Positions 1 through 8,414 of a stretch of DNA of 36,256 bases are shown here, piece after piece. The notes beneath the pieces were generated by a model. It made no database searches and was not told the origin of the DNA. It worked only from the letters and a program-made list of their open reading frames with translations. This stretch comes from an uncultured Gemmatimonadota bacterium (lineage in GTDB: Bacteria > Gemmatimonadota > Gemmatimonadetes > Longimicrobiales > Gaopeijiaceae). Location: contig CALHIO010000011.1 in the NCBI GenBank assembly GCA_938030915.1, positions 1-36,256 of the forward strand, read 5' to 3'. The position numbers and the translations under genes were made by a program. Positions within the stretch are counted from its first letter, which is position 1. Each line of letters opens with the position of its first letter.

Positions 1-908
1 GCGTCGCCGAACGCGGGCTGCCATCTCGTCTCCAGCTTCGCTGCAGTGACGATATCCTGCGTGCCGAGATGCTCCACGAACAGCTGAGCGCTCTCACGCT
101 CCCCCGTCCCCGCGACCACCGCTACGCCTCGCGCGAGGACCGGTGATCCCGACTCGGGCACCCGGTAGTAGAGCCACGGCGCCTCGTCGGCCCGGGCAGA
201 CTCCACGTCCGCTTGCGGAAGTACGGCGAGCCTGGAGCGACCGGCCCCGAGCGCCCGGACGGCGTCGGCGACACTACCGGAATACGTGTCCACCTGACCA
301 TCCAGGGCAATCAGCCAGTCGAATCCAGCCTGCACCTCCGTCTCACGCTCGTGATGTGCGAGCATCGAGGTCACGAACCATGAGCCGGCCTCGGACCGTT
401 GTGGGTCGAGGACTTCGATCTCGTCGACCCAGCGGAAGTGGCGAAGGTCGTTCCAGTCGGTCGGCGCCCGCGCCAGCTCCAGATCGTCCCTGCTGAACGC
501 GATCACCCAGGGCGTGATCATCAGTGCATGCCACAGATCCTGGTCGCTCGCCATCATCAGTCCGGGCTCGTCCACCCACGAAGGCCGATACGGCTCGAGA
601 AGGTCGGCCCGGGCGGCCGCATGCAGAGTCCACACATCCGCCCCCCACCAGACGTCGAAGGGTGCACCGGATTCGCCGCTGACTTCGGCCCCGTCCCCCG
701 CAGGACCTCGCAGCTCCTCGAGCGCTTCGCGGACGGTCCCTTCGGTGAAACGCACGTCGATGTCCGCGTACGCGGTCTCGAACGTCTCTTCGACGTACTC
801 CCGAAGCCCCGCCGGAAGGTCGGTCCGCACATCGAGCACGATCGGGCGACGCTCTCCGACACATGCGACGGCGAGAAGCGTTCCGAGAAGTGCGATCCCA
901 CGTACCAT
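1..908 (-). CDS. Extracellular solute-binding lipoprotein, Fe3+-type ABC importer (3' end cut by window edge)
   Basis: The reading frame opens at an ATG ending at 908 and stays open for 302 codons to the window edge, so the C-terminus is missing. A short signal peptide ends in a lipobox (LLAVAC, about residues 11-16), so the product is probably a membrane-anchored periplasmic lipoprotein. The middle contains DVWWGAD followed by LLEPYRP and later a P-x-x-W-x-DL segment. These are typical of family 1 solute-binding proteins of ferric-iron-type ABC importers (AfuA/FbpA-like). A GGCGAGG ribosome-binding site lies about 8 bases upstream, inside the end of the PIG-L gene, from which it is separated by 5 bases, so the two are probably co-transcribed. 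The substrate is not proven: iron, polyamine or phosphonate relatives share the fold. Permease and ATPase genes would be expected beyond the left edge. Confidence 0.8.
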   Translation of the reverse strand, partial: MVRGIALLGTLLAVACVGERRPIVLDVRTDLPAGLREYVEETFETAYADIDVRFTEGTVREALEELRGPAGDGAEVSGESGAPFDVWWGADVWTLHAAARADLLEPYRPSWVDEPGLMMASDQDLWHALMITPWVIAFSRDDLELARAPTDWNDLRHFRWVDEIEVLDPQRSEAGSWFVTSMLAHHERETEVQAGFDWLIALDGQVDTYSGSVADAVRALGAGRSRLAVLPQADVESARADEAPWLYYRVPESGSPVLARGVAVVAGTGERESAQLFVEHLGTQDIVTAAKLETRWQPAFGD

Positions 909-913
909 CACGA

Positions 914-3601
914 CTACCTCGCCGAGAACGCCGCCCACGCTCCGGCATCGAGCGAAATCAGGTTCGCGAAGAGCCGATAGGCTCCCGGGACCTGGCCTGC
1001 CCACTGTCGGAAGAAGGAGAGGGCCGAGTAGACGAAGACACCGTCGCCGACGGATGTGGCGAGCATGGAGCCATGTCGTGGCTCTTCACCCGGGTCGTTG
1101 AGCTCCAGAAGAGGCGTGTACCGTTCGTCCCATGTCGATGCGAAGTAGAGCCCTCGTTCCTGGGCCCACCCATCGAAGTCCTCATCACGGATGCGATTCG
1201 GTGAGGTGAAGATCGGCGCGTCCGGCTCGAGGATGCGTACCGGAGCGGTCTCGTCCGAAACGCGGGGAGAGCCACGCCCGACGGTCATCTCCCACGGAGC
1301 CAGGCTTCCGAGCGGACCGCGGTTGTACTGCACGATCACCGTCCCACCTGCTCGGGCGAAATCGAGTAGCTGCGCAGACGCGGCCTGCAGGTCACGACGC
1401 GTCTCGTACGCCCGCACACCCAGGACGATCGTCGTGAAGTCACCGAAGTCACCGTCCCGAACGCGCGCTTCATCGAGCATCTCGACCTCGGCGCCCATCT
1501 GGCGTATGGCCTCGGGACCGTCATCCCCCGACCCCATGATGTATCCGACCCGGACACCCTCCCGAACGGCCACCGGGACGACGGATACAGTCGCCTCGGC
1601 GTCCGAGTACAACGCAGTCCGCTCGATGTGCTCGTAATCGATCAGGGCGTATCCTTCGTCGTAGATACGACCATCGTCCGTCCGAGCACTGACGTCGAAC
1701 GTGTGTCGGCCGGTCGCCACCGCTCCCTCCGGCCGAACCTGAAAGGTCATCGAACGCTCGGCCCCCGCCTCGTCGAGTGTGAACGCCTGCGAGGTGGGCG
1801 TGACCGTCCACCCCGACGGCGCCTCCATCGCGACCGAGCCACGGCTACCCTGCTCCGCCTCGGCCCGGACGACCACGGTGACGTCCTGCGCGCCCGACTT
1901 GCTCTGTGGCCAGGTAACGCCAGCAGGGGCCACCGAAACCGACACAGCCGGAACCACCAGAACCGGCTTGTCGAACTCCCCGAGGGCCGGATCGACTCCG
2001 ACGTACCGCCAGTCCGAGCTCACCATGACCCGCCCCGTGCGCTCCATCGTGCTGGCGAATGCAGGATCCTCGGAGACGAATCCGAACGATGCCGAGCCCT
2101 GCACGAGCTCCGGGTCGCGAGCGAGGCCCCAGAGGTCCGGATCGTCCGGCCAGACGTATCGCGCTCCGGTACGAGCCTCGCGCAGGAAGTACGGCCGGGA
2201 CACCTTCGCGTCCTGCGGGACGGTCACATCGTACGTGAAGACCGCGAGTCGACCCGGCCTGAGCGCGCCATCAGCATCCAGGCCGTCCACCTCGACGAGT
2301 GTTGCTGTCCAGCCGTCGGGCAGGGCGAGAGACGTCTCGGGATTCGTGAGGGTGTACGCGCCGCCGTTCCAGAGCTGAGCACGCACGGCAACCTGCTGCC
2401 CAGGCACCAGCAGATCATCCTCTGAACGGAGATCGAACGAAACGCCGGTAGCCGCGAAGACGGCACGATCCGCGACGTACAGTCGCGCCGCAATCGCGCC
2501 GGTGAACTCGGCATCCCCGGCATCTCCGACCACATCTCGAGCCATGCGCAGATGCGTCCGCGCCTCGAGGAGGTGAGGGGCAATCGGCATGGGATCGAGA
2601 CCGAACTCCCCGATCGCCGCGAGCAGGGATCGCCGATACGCCTCGAGATGCCCACGCGCCGCGCCTGCCGCGGCCCCGGTCAGGCCGGCGGTGACGCCGA
2701 CCAGCGTGGTGTCGATGCCAGCGAAGATCTCCTCGACGTCCTCCCCGACGCGGCTCTCGACCAGGATCACTCCGGTCAGGCTCGGTCCCGGAGGCTGGCC
2801 CGCACCCATGTTCTGCGAACGGTGCTGGCTCCGGCTTTCCATGGACAGCTGGAGCAGTGAGCGCCCGAGCAGCGGATCATGCACGCCGGTCTGGACGTCG
2901 AGAGATCCATCGTCCACGCCTCCCTGCGTGGTGAAGAAGCGACGCCGCGAAGACTGATACAGCTTGGAGGGTGCCCACGCCTCGACCCCCAGATCGAGCT
3001 GCTCCGGAAAACGAGAGGGATCTCCGGCCGCCGCGAAGGCGTCCCGTGCCATGATGCCCGCAGCCTGATGCTGGCCATGACCGTCCGCCGGCGTACCGCT
3101 GAACACCGAGATGATCACGTGCGGCCGGAAGGAGCGTACAACCCAGACGACGTCTGCCAGGAGCTCTTCACGGGGCCAGAATGACAGTGCCTCCTCCGCA
3201 CTCTTCGAATACCCGTAGTCGAAGGCTCGGGTGAAGAACTGCCGCCCCCCGTCCAGCTCACGCGCAGCGAGAAGCTCACCCGTTCGAACGATGCCGAGTC
3301 CTTCCCAGAGCTCGGGACCGATGAGGTTCTGTCCACCATCCCCGCGTGTCAGCGCGAGGTACGCCGTCTCGACGCCCTGACCTCGTGCAAGCGTGGTCAG
3401 CAAGCTCGTGTCTTCATCGTCCGGGTGCGCCGCAATCATCAGAACGCGCTTCACCCCGTCCATCTGCCGAAGGAGGAGACCGGTGGCCACCGTGCCTGTG
3501 CCATCGAGGCGCTGGGCCTCCGCGGGAGCGACGTACGTCGACAGGCACAGAATGAGAGCAGCGACCGACGAGCTCGTCGCCCGGATCTTGAATGACGTCA
3601 T
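914..3601 (-). CDS. Secreted PIG-L family deacetylase with C-terminal NEW3-like and amidotransferase-like domains
   Basis: A large exported protein of about 895 residues. A signal peptide (hydrophobic stretch, then PAEAQ) precedes the PIG-L/LmbE fold. The zinc motif AHPDDE is at about residue 58, and a second motif GHGQH is near residue 170, as in zinc N-acetylglucosaminyl deacetylases. The middle is beta-rich with a segment resembling the NPCBM-associated NEW3 domain (PSGWTVTP, about residue 600). The C-terminal 200 residues resemble a class I glutamine-amidotransferase/ThuA-like fold without an obvious catalytic Cys. Family members remove N-acetyl groups from amino sugars or related substrates; the actual substrate is unknown. 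Two adjacent ATGs end at 3604 and 3601. I prefer 3601 because GGAG then sits 6 bases upstream rather than 3. It is followed 5 bases later by the solute-binding lipoprotein. Confidence 0.88.
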   Translation of the reverse strand: MTSFKIRATSSSVAALILCLSTYVAPAEAQRLDGTGTVATGLLLRQMDGVKRVLMIAAHPDDEDTSLLTTLARGQGVETAYLALTRGDGGQNLIGPELWEGLGIVRTGELLAARELDGGRQFFTRAFDYGYSKSAEEALSFWPREELLADVVWVVRSFRPHVIISVFSGTPADGHGQHQAAGIMARDAFAAAGDPSRFPEQLDLGVEAWAPSKLYQSSRRRFFTTQGGVDDGSLDVQTGVHDPLLGRSLLQLSMESRSQHRSQNMGAGQPPGPSLTGVILVESRVGEDVEEIFAGIDTTLVGVTAGLTGAAAGAARGHLEAYRRSLLAAIGEFGLDPMPIAPHLLEARTHLRMARDVVGDAGDAEFTGAIAARLYVADRAVFAATGVSFDLRSEDDLLVPGQQVAVRAQLWNGGAYTLTNPETSLALPDGWTATLVEVDGLDADGALRPGRLAVFTYDVTVPQDAKVSRPYFLREARTGARYVWPDDPDLWGLARDPELVQGSASFGFVSEDPAFASTMERTGRVMVSSDWRYVGVDPALGEFDKPVLVVPAVSVSVAPAGVTWPQSKSGAQDVTVVVRAEAEQGSRGSVAMEAPSGWTVTPTSQAFTLDEAGAERSMTFQVRPEGAVATGRHTFDVSARTDDGRIYDEGYALIDYEHIERTALYSDAEATVSVVPVAVREGVRVGYIMGSGDDGPEAIRQMGAEVEMLDEARVRDGDFGDFTTIVLGVRAYETRRDLQAASAQLLDFARAGGTVIVQYNRGPLGSLAPWEMTVGRGSPRVSDETAPVRILEPDAPIFTSPNRIRDEDFDGWAQERGLYFASTWDERYTPLLELNDPGEEPRHGSMLATSVGDGVFVYSALSFFRQWAGQVPGAYRLFANLISLDAGAWAAFSAR

Positions 3602-3669
3602 CATGCGCTCCAACGGGTCACACCTCCACCATCCAGACTCGATAAGGTAGAGGCGGGACTCCTGATCGT

Positions 3670-3720
3670 GGACACCTCACACGCCCGCTGCGCTCACACC
3701 GACCGGTCGGGACACCTCAC
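3670..3720. repeat. 40-bp-spaced direct repeat flanking a 12-bp palindrome
   Basis: GGACACCTCAC occurs at 3670-3680 and again at 3710-3720, exactly 40 bases apart. The second copy covers the stop codon of the downstream permease gene. Between them lies a perfect palindrome CCGACCGGTCGG at 3699-3710. The element sits in the 115-base gap between the end of the importer operon and the start of the PIG-L gene. It could be a terminator or operator; no U-tract follows. Confidence 0.45.
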
Positions 3721-4643
3721 CGGTGGGGCTCCCATGGGAGGGCAAGGGCTGCAGGCGCACGGGACTTCCCGACCCATCCGGCGAGAGCCGCGAGCGTCAG
3801 CACGTATGGAAAGGCCAGGAAGATCTGGTAGGCCAGATCGAAGCCGAGGGCCTGCAGGAAGAACTGGAGGGCGGACGCCGCCCCGAAGAACAGCGCGGCA
3901 AACAGGACCAGAATCGGGTTCCAGCGCCCCAGTACGACGACGGCGATGGCGATGAATCCCTTCCCGGCACTCATGTTCTCGGCAAAGGTGCCGGCGTGAG
4001 CCAATGCCAGATGGGCCCCGGCGATTCCGGCCATCGCACCGCCGAAGAGGGTGGCGGCGAAGCGAACCGTCCGCACGCGTACGCCAGCGGCCTCCGCCGC
4101 CGTCGGCGCCTCGCCGGTCGCACGCAGTTCGAGTCCCCAGGGAGTGCGGAACAGAACGTACCAGGCGACCGGAGCCATCACGTACGCCACGTACGCGGTG
4201 GGCGCCTGAGCGAACAGCGCGCTGCCGACGATGGGGATGTCCGAAAGCCCGGGGATGGCCAGGGGAGCCAGTGTCGGCAGAGAGAGTTCGGTGCCCGTTG
4301 CGCCAAATCGTGCCTGATAGACGGCTCCGGTCATGCCCAACCCACCGATCGTGACCGCCGTTCCCGTGATGATCTGGTCGGCCCCCAGGCCGATCGCGAA
4401 CACCGCGAACACGAGGGCGACGGTGAGACCGGCCAGGGCGCCCACCATTACACCGAGACCCGCTCCGTCGAAGGCCAGTGCTCCCAGAGCCCCTCCCAGG
4501 GCACCCGCAATGATCGATCCCTCGAGGCCGATGTTGATCACGCCGCTTCGCTCGGTGATGGTCTCACCCATCGCGGCGAGGGCGAGAGGGATGCCGAGGC
4601 GGACCGCGGATTCGAGGAAGAGGACGAGTTCGATCTGACTCAC
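3717..4643 (-). CDS. ABC transporter permease, BMP/nucleoside importer type (second permease)
   Basis: Integral membrane protein of 308 residues with about eight to ten hydrophobic segments. It carries the family sequence ERSGVINIGLEG near residue 25 and a GADQIITGTAV segment typical of the second permease of BMP-family importers (branched-chain/sugar permease fold, YufQ/NupC-like). The start is GTG ending at 4643. It overlaps the stop of the preceding permease in GTGA (4640-4643), and GGGGGAG sits just upstream. An ATG-like start further 5' would place about 33 arginine-rich residues before the first helix and is unlikely. Together with the other three genes it should form an inner-membrane channel for nucleosides or similar small solutes. 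It is the last gene of the importer operon. Confidence 0.9.
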   Translation of the reverse strand: MSQIELVLFLESAVRLGIPLALAAMGETITERSGVINIGLEGSIIAGALGGALGALAFDGAGLGVMVGALAGLTVALVFAVFAIGLGADQIITGTAVTIGGLGMTGAVYQARFGATGTELSLPTLAPLAIPGLSDIPIVGSALFAQAPTAYVAYVMAPVAWYVLFRTPWGLELRATGEAPTAAEAAGVRVRTVRFAATLFGGAMAGIAGAHLALAHAGTFAENMSAGKGFIAIAVVVLGRWNPILVLFAALFFGAASALQFFLQALGFDLAYQIFLAFPYVLTLAALAGWVGKSRAPAALALPWEPHR

Positions 4644-5707
4644 GTCTCCCCCTCCCTCACATCGGATCCCGGACGTGCGGCCCGCACACGTTCCAGACCG
4701 AGTACCGCGAGAATGACGAGCGCCTCGACGACGTCCACCCACGCCGCCGGAATACCGGCGTCACGTTGCATCGCACCCGCACCCGCCCTGAGGGCCCCGA
4801 AGAAGATCGCGGTGATCACGACCCCACCGGGACGCAGCCCTGCGAGAAGAGCCACGGCGATCGCGGTGTAGCCCCAGCCCTCCGAGAGGTTCTCATAGAG
4901 TGCGTAGGTCAACCCTGAAACCTCGACGGCACCCGCCAGCCCCGCGATCGACCCAGAGGCCAGGAAGGCGATGAAGACGATCCGCGCCGGATCGATGCGG
5001 CCTGCGACAGCCGCCGCTTCCGGGGCCGCGCCGACCGCGCGGATGTGAAACCCGAATCGGGTACGCCGCATCATGAACGCCAGCGCCACGGCGATGACGA
5101 GGCCGAGCGCGAAGCCGATGTGCAGGCGCGTGCCCGGGATGAGCGTCGGAAGACGCGCCGCCTCGACGATTCTGTCGGTTTGAGGAAAGACGCCCCGCTC
5201 CTCCTGCAGGGGGCCGTGCACCATCCATGCTGCCATATAGATCCCGACGAAATTCATCAGGATCGTCGTGATCACCTCACCGATGCCGAGCCTGAGTCGC
5301 ATCAGTGTCGGAACGAGAGCCCATGCGGCCCCTGCGACGCACGATACCCCCAGCACGGCAGGAATCAGGATCGGACGGGGAAGACCGCTGAACGTCAGCG
5401 CCACCCAGACGCCTGCAACCGCCCCGGCGTAGAGCTGACCCTCCGCACCGATGTTCCACACACCCGCCCGAAACGCCAGCGCCACGGCGAGCCCCGCGAA
5501 GAGCAGCGGGACCGAGCGCACAAGCGTGATCGAGACGAACGTGTTCCAGCTTCCCACGGAGCCGCGCAGCATCGCTGCCCCCGCCGCGACCGGATCGTAC
5601 CCCCCCGCGAGAAGGAGTAGTGCTCCCGCGCCCAGTGTGAGCACCACCGCACCTGCACCCAGGAGAGCCGCCTCGCGCGCTCTGGCCGGAGCGATGCCTC
5701 CGGTCAC
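4640..5707 (-). CDS. ABC transporter permease, BMP/nucleoside importer type (first permease)
   Basis: Integral membrane protein of 355 residues, beginning with a long hydrophobic helix (about residues 14-34). It contains the sequence GVWNIGAEGQLYAGA near residue 85, characteristic of the first permease in BMP-type importers (YufP/NupB-like). It is slightly longer than its partner, as is usual. The GTG start at 5707 overlaps the ATPase stop codon in GTGA (5704-5707), and its own stop overlaps the next permease in the same way, so the three proteins are probably translationally coupled. Substrate specificity is inferred only from the family: purine or pyrimidine nucleosides are the best-known ligands, but lipid, sugar and cofactor importers share this architecture. 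Confidence 0.9.
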   Translation of the reverse strand: MTGGIAPARAREAALLGAGAVVLTLGAGALLLLAGGYDPVAAGAAMLRGSVGSWNTFVSITLVRSVPLLFAGLAVALAFRAGVWNIGAEGQLYAGAVAGVWVALTFSGLPRPILIPAVLGVSCVAGAAWALVPTLMRLRLGIGEVITTILMNFVGIYMAAWMVHGPLQEERGVFPQTDRIVEAARLPTLIPGTRLHIGFALGLVIAVALAFMMRRTRFGFHIRAVGAAPEAAAVAGRIDPARIVFIAFLASGSIAGLAGAVEVSGLTYALYENLSEGWGYTAIAVALLAGLRPGGVVITAIFFGALRAGAGAMQRDAGIPAAWVDVVEALVILAVLGLERVRAARPGSDVREGET

Positions 5708-7215
5708 GCGACCTCGCCTCCACCCGAGAGCATGAGGGCCCCCACCCCCGCACGGGTGCGTTCATCCGCCGGCACGTCGATCACGTGTCCGCGAGACATG
5801 ACGACGACCCGTTCGGCCAGCCCCAGCACCTCATCGAGGTCGGTGGAGATCAGCACGATCGCCACACCCTCTGCAGCGAGTCGCTCGAGCTCGCCGTGCA
5901 CATATGCAGCGGCGGCCACGTCGAGTCCTCGCGTCGGATTCTCCGCGACGAGCATGGGCGCCCCCAGTGCGAGCTCCCTGCCGATAATGACACGTTGCTG
6001 GTTTCCGCCGGAGAGCGCGCTCGCAAGCGTCGCGGTCGAGGGGGCCGCCACCTGAAAACGGGTCCGGATGCGCTCGGCTTCTTCGCCCATCGCATCCCAC
6101 GGCATCAGCCATCCGGATCCGAAACGGTCGAGGCGAGCGAGTCCGAGGGCGATGTTCTCCGTCAGGTCGAACTCCGACACGAGGCCCTCGGTGCGTCTGT
6201 CCTGAGGAATGTAGGCGACCTCGTCCGGCACCTCCGCTCGACCCATGGCCGGCGGGCGACGGCCTGAGAGTACGAGGGCAAGCTCGTGTTGGCCGTTCCC
6301 CTCCACACCAGCCACGCCGAGCACCTCGCCGGCACGCACGTCGAGCGTGACGTTCTCGAGCCGCTCGCCACACACCCCGCTGAGCTGAGCGACGACCTGA
6401 CGCGCTTCAGGGTCGGTCTCCACCTCGGGACGTGATGCCGCCGCGGCTCCGGCTCCGGCTCCGGTCGGAGCGTCGACGTGAACACCGAGCGCCATCTCGT
6501 CGGCGATACCGTCCCCGACCATGGCGACCACCAGGCCTCGTGCGGACACGTCATTGCGGTGGGCGGCCAGAACGGTACGCCCTTCCCGGAGGACCGTCAG
6601 ACGGTCGGACACGGCGAGCACCTCGTCGAGCTTGTGCGCGACCAGAGCGACGGCCCGCCCCTCTCCGGCCAGATCCCGCAGGAGCTGGAAAAGGCCGCTG
6701 ACCTCCTCGGGCGTCAGTACAGCCGTCGGCTCATCGAGAACCAGTACCGTCGGATCTCTGAGGAGCGTCTTCAGGATCTCCGTTCGCTGGCGATCGCCGA
6801 CTCCGATCGAGGCCACCGTGGCGTCGAGCGGCACCCGCAGACCGGTTCGGTCCATCGTGGCCTCCACCGCTTGGCCGATCTCGTCGAGCGAGCGACCCCG
6901 CGTCCCGAGTGCCAGGTTCTCCCGGACCGACAGGGCCGGCACCAGGGTGAAGTGCTGATGAACCAGCCCGATGCGCAGCGCCCATGCGTCTCGCGGGCTC
7001 GCCAGCGAAACAGGTACTCCGTCGACGTGGATCGTGCCCCCGTCCGGAGCCAGCAGGCCACCGAGTACGTTGAAGAGTGTCGATTTGCCGGCACCGTTGG
7101 CTCCGAGAACGCCGTGTACCTCACCGGCGAAGAGATCCAGGTCGGCACCCGTCAGAGCGTGAACCTGCCCGAACCGCCGCTGAACGCCGCGGAGTCGGAC
7201 GAGTGGCTCGCTCAC
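5704..7215 (-). CDS. ABC transporter ATP-binding protein with two nucleotide-binding domains (BMP/sugar type)
   Basis: A 503-residue protein with two fused ATPase cassettes, as in sugar (RbsA/MglA) and nucleoside (YufO/NupA) importers. The first has Walker A GANGAGKST (about residue 39), a Q-loop LVHQHF and Walker B VLVLDEPTAVLTPEE. Its signature region is degenerate (SIGVGDRQR) rather than LSGGQ. The second has a degenerate P-loop GVEGNGQHE but an intact signature LSGGNQQR, and the Walker B region reads MLVAENPTRGLD, with Asn following Glu. This asymmetric pattern is normal for the family. A GTG start at 7215 is chosen because the first cassette begins directly after it and it abuts the lipoprotein stop (7217) with one base between. 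Open frame further upstream is arginine/serine-rich and antisense-like. Confidence 0.92.
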   Translation of the reverse strand: MSEPLVRLRGVQRRFGQVHALTGADLDLFAGEVHGVLGANGAGKSTLFNVLGGLLAPDGGTIHVDGVPVSLASPRDAWALRIGLVHQHFTLVPALSVRENLALGTRGRSLDEIGQAVEATMDRTGLRVPLDATVASIGVGDRQRTEILKTLLRDPTVLVLDEPTAVLTPEEVSGLFQLLRDLAGEGRAVALVAHKLDEVLAVSDRLTVLREGRTVLAAHRNDVSARGLVVAMVGDGIADEMALGVHVDAPTGAGAGAAAASRPEVETDPEARQVVAQLSGVCGERLENVTLDVRAGEVLGVAGVEGNGQHELALVLSGRRPPAMGRAEVPDEVAYIPQDRRTEGLVSEFDLTENIALGLARLDRFGSGWLMPWDAMGEEAERIRTRFQVAAPSTATLASALSGGNQQRVIIGRELALGAPMLVAENPTRGLDVAAAAYVHGELERLAAEGVAIVLISTDLDEVLGLAERVVVMSRGHVIDVPADERTRAGVGALMLSGGGEVA

Positions 7216-7216
7216 G

Positions 7217-8263
7217 CTAGCGGCCTTCGTCCTCGCCCTCCACGAAGACCACACGCGGAATGTCGACGTCACCGGCACGAATCGCCGCCTTTGTCGATGC
7301 GATCCGTTCGATCGCTTCGGCCGGTACGCGGTCCATGAGAACCGGGTTGAACACGAAGTCGATGACGTCCTGTTCGGTGTTCGCGTAGATCGCTGCCCCA
7401 CCGATACCACCCGACTGCCAGAGGCGCGCGGTGGCGAGGAACGCATCCGCGATGCGGATAACGGCACTCCCAATGATCACGTCGGGCGCGACCGCGTTCT
7501 GGTCACTGTTCATCCCGACGGCATACGCCACGTTCCCTTCGTCTACGACCTCGCGAACGGCCTGGAAGACGGCGAAGGACGCCGCGTCGAGATTGTGGAT
7601 GATGACGTCCGCCCCACGGCTGAGCTGGGCGACGGTGGCTTCCTTGGCCGCCGCCACGTCGTTCCAGTCCCCGGTGAAGACCTCGAGTACCTCGATCTCG
7701 GGATCGACGGCACGGACTCCGGCCTCGAACGCAACGAAGGTCCCGCGGGCGGGCGGGATCGCGACGCCCCCGACCATCCCGACGACCTTCGACTCCGTCA
7801 TGTACGCGGCCGCCATTCCTGCCAGGTAGCTTCCTTCTTCGAGCCGGAAGATCAACGGGGCGACGTTCTCCGAGATCCGTCCGCCACCGGAGACCACGAT
7901 CGTCACGTCGGGAAACTGTTCACCCGCCCGGATCGCAGCGTCCTGATACTCGTTCCCGTGCGCGAAGATGATGTCGTAACCCGACGACGCGTATGCGATG
8001 AAGGCCTCATCGAACTCTGCGGGCGTCGCGGTCTGTTGGTGACTTATCGATGCCCCTAGGGAGTCCTCGATCAGAAGGAGCCCATCGTACGCGCCCGCGT
8101 ACCAACCCGCGTCGCTCACCGGCCCGGAGGTGAGGAGGGCGACGCGTAGTGTGTCGGATGGCTCACCCGACTCGCCGCCACAACCTGCGACCAGCCCTGC
8201 GACCAGAAGGGTTACGACGGGGCGGATCCGCCAGTGAAGTCGACGCCCGTTGACCAGTTGCAT
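7217..8263 (-). CDS. BMP family ABC transporter substrate-binding lipoprotein
   Basis: A 348-residue lipoprotein with a signal peptide ending in the lipobox LVAGC (about residue 28). The mature part is a BMP/Med-type periplasmic binding fold: an N-terminal LTSGPVSDAGWY segment, a FAHGNEYQDAA segment, GGGRISENV and VGGVAIPPARGTFVAFEAGV are all expected in PnrA/BmpA-like proteins. This family binds purine or pyrimidine nucleosides in characterised cases. It is the first gene of the four-gene importer operon, followed one base later by the ATPase. A GGAG lies about 11 bases before the ATG. The gene is divergent from the sodium symporter gene across a 151-base gap in which I see no clear promoter or operator. 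Confidence 0.92.
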   Translation of the reverse strand: MQLVNGRRLHWRIRPVVTLLVAGLVAGCGGESGEPSDTLRVALLTSGPVSDAGWYAGAYDGLLLIEDSLGASISHQQTATPAEFDEAFIAYASSGYDIIFAHGNEYQDAAIRAGEQFPDVTIVVSGGGRISENVAPLIFRLEEGSYLAGMAAAYMTESKVVGMVGGVAIPPARGTFVAFEAGVRAVDPEIEVLEVFTGDWNDVAAAKEATVAQLSRGADVIIHNLDAASFAVFQAVREVVDEGNVAYAVGMNSDQNAVAPDVIIGSAVIRIADAFLATARLWQSGGIGGAAIYANTEQDVIDFVFNPVLMDRVPAEAIERIASTKAAIRAGDVDIPRVVFVEGEDEGR

Positions 8264-8414
8264 GACCGTTCGCTCCAGGCAGAAAGGTGTGATGGAGGGG
8301 TGAATAAACCGGTGTCTGTCGGAGGTTCAGCCGGCCGGATATGTTCGGCCCGAATCCCCCGCCAGGCGACAACGTACCCGATGCGAGACGCCATCGTTAC
8401 TACTCGGAGACCAC

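Noticed and set aside
3723..4871. Plus-strand open frame of 382 codons opposite the permease genes
   Set aside because: Antisense to membrane-protein genes with conserved permease motifs and GTGA junctions; its product is Arg/Gln/Gly-rich noise.
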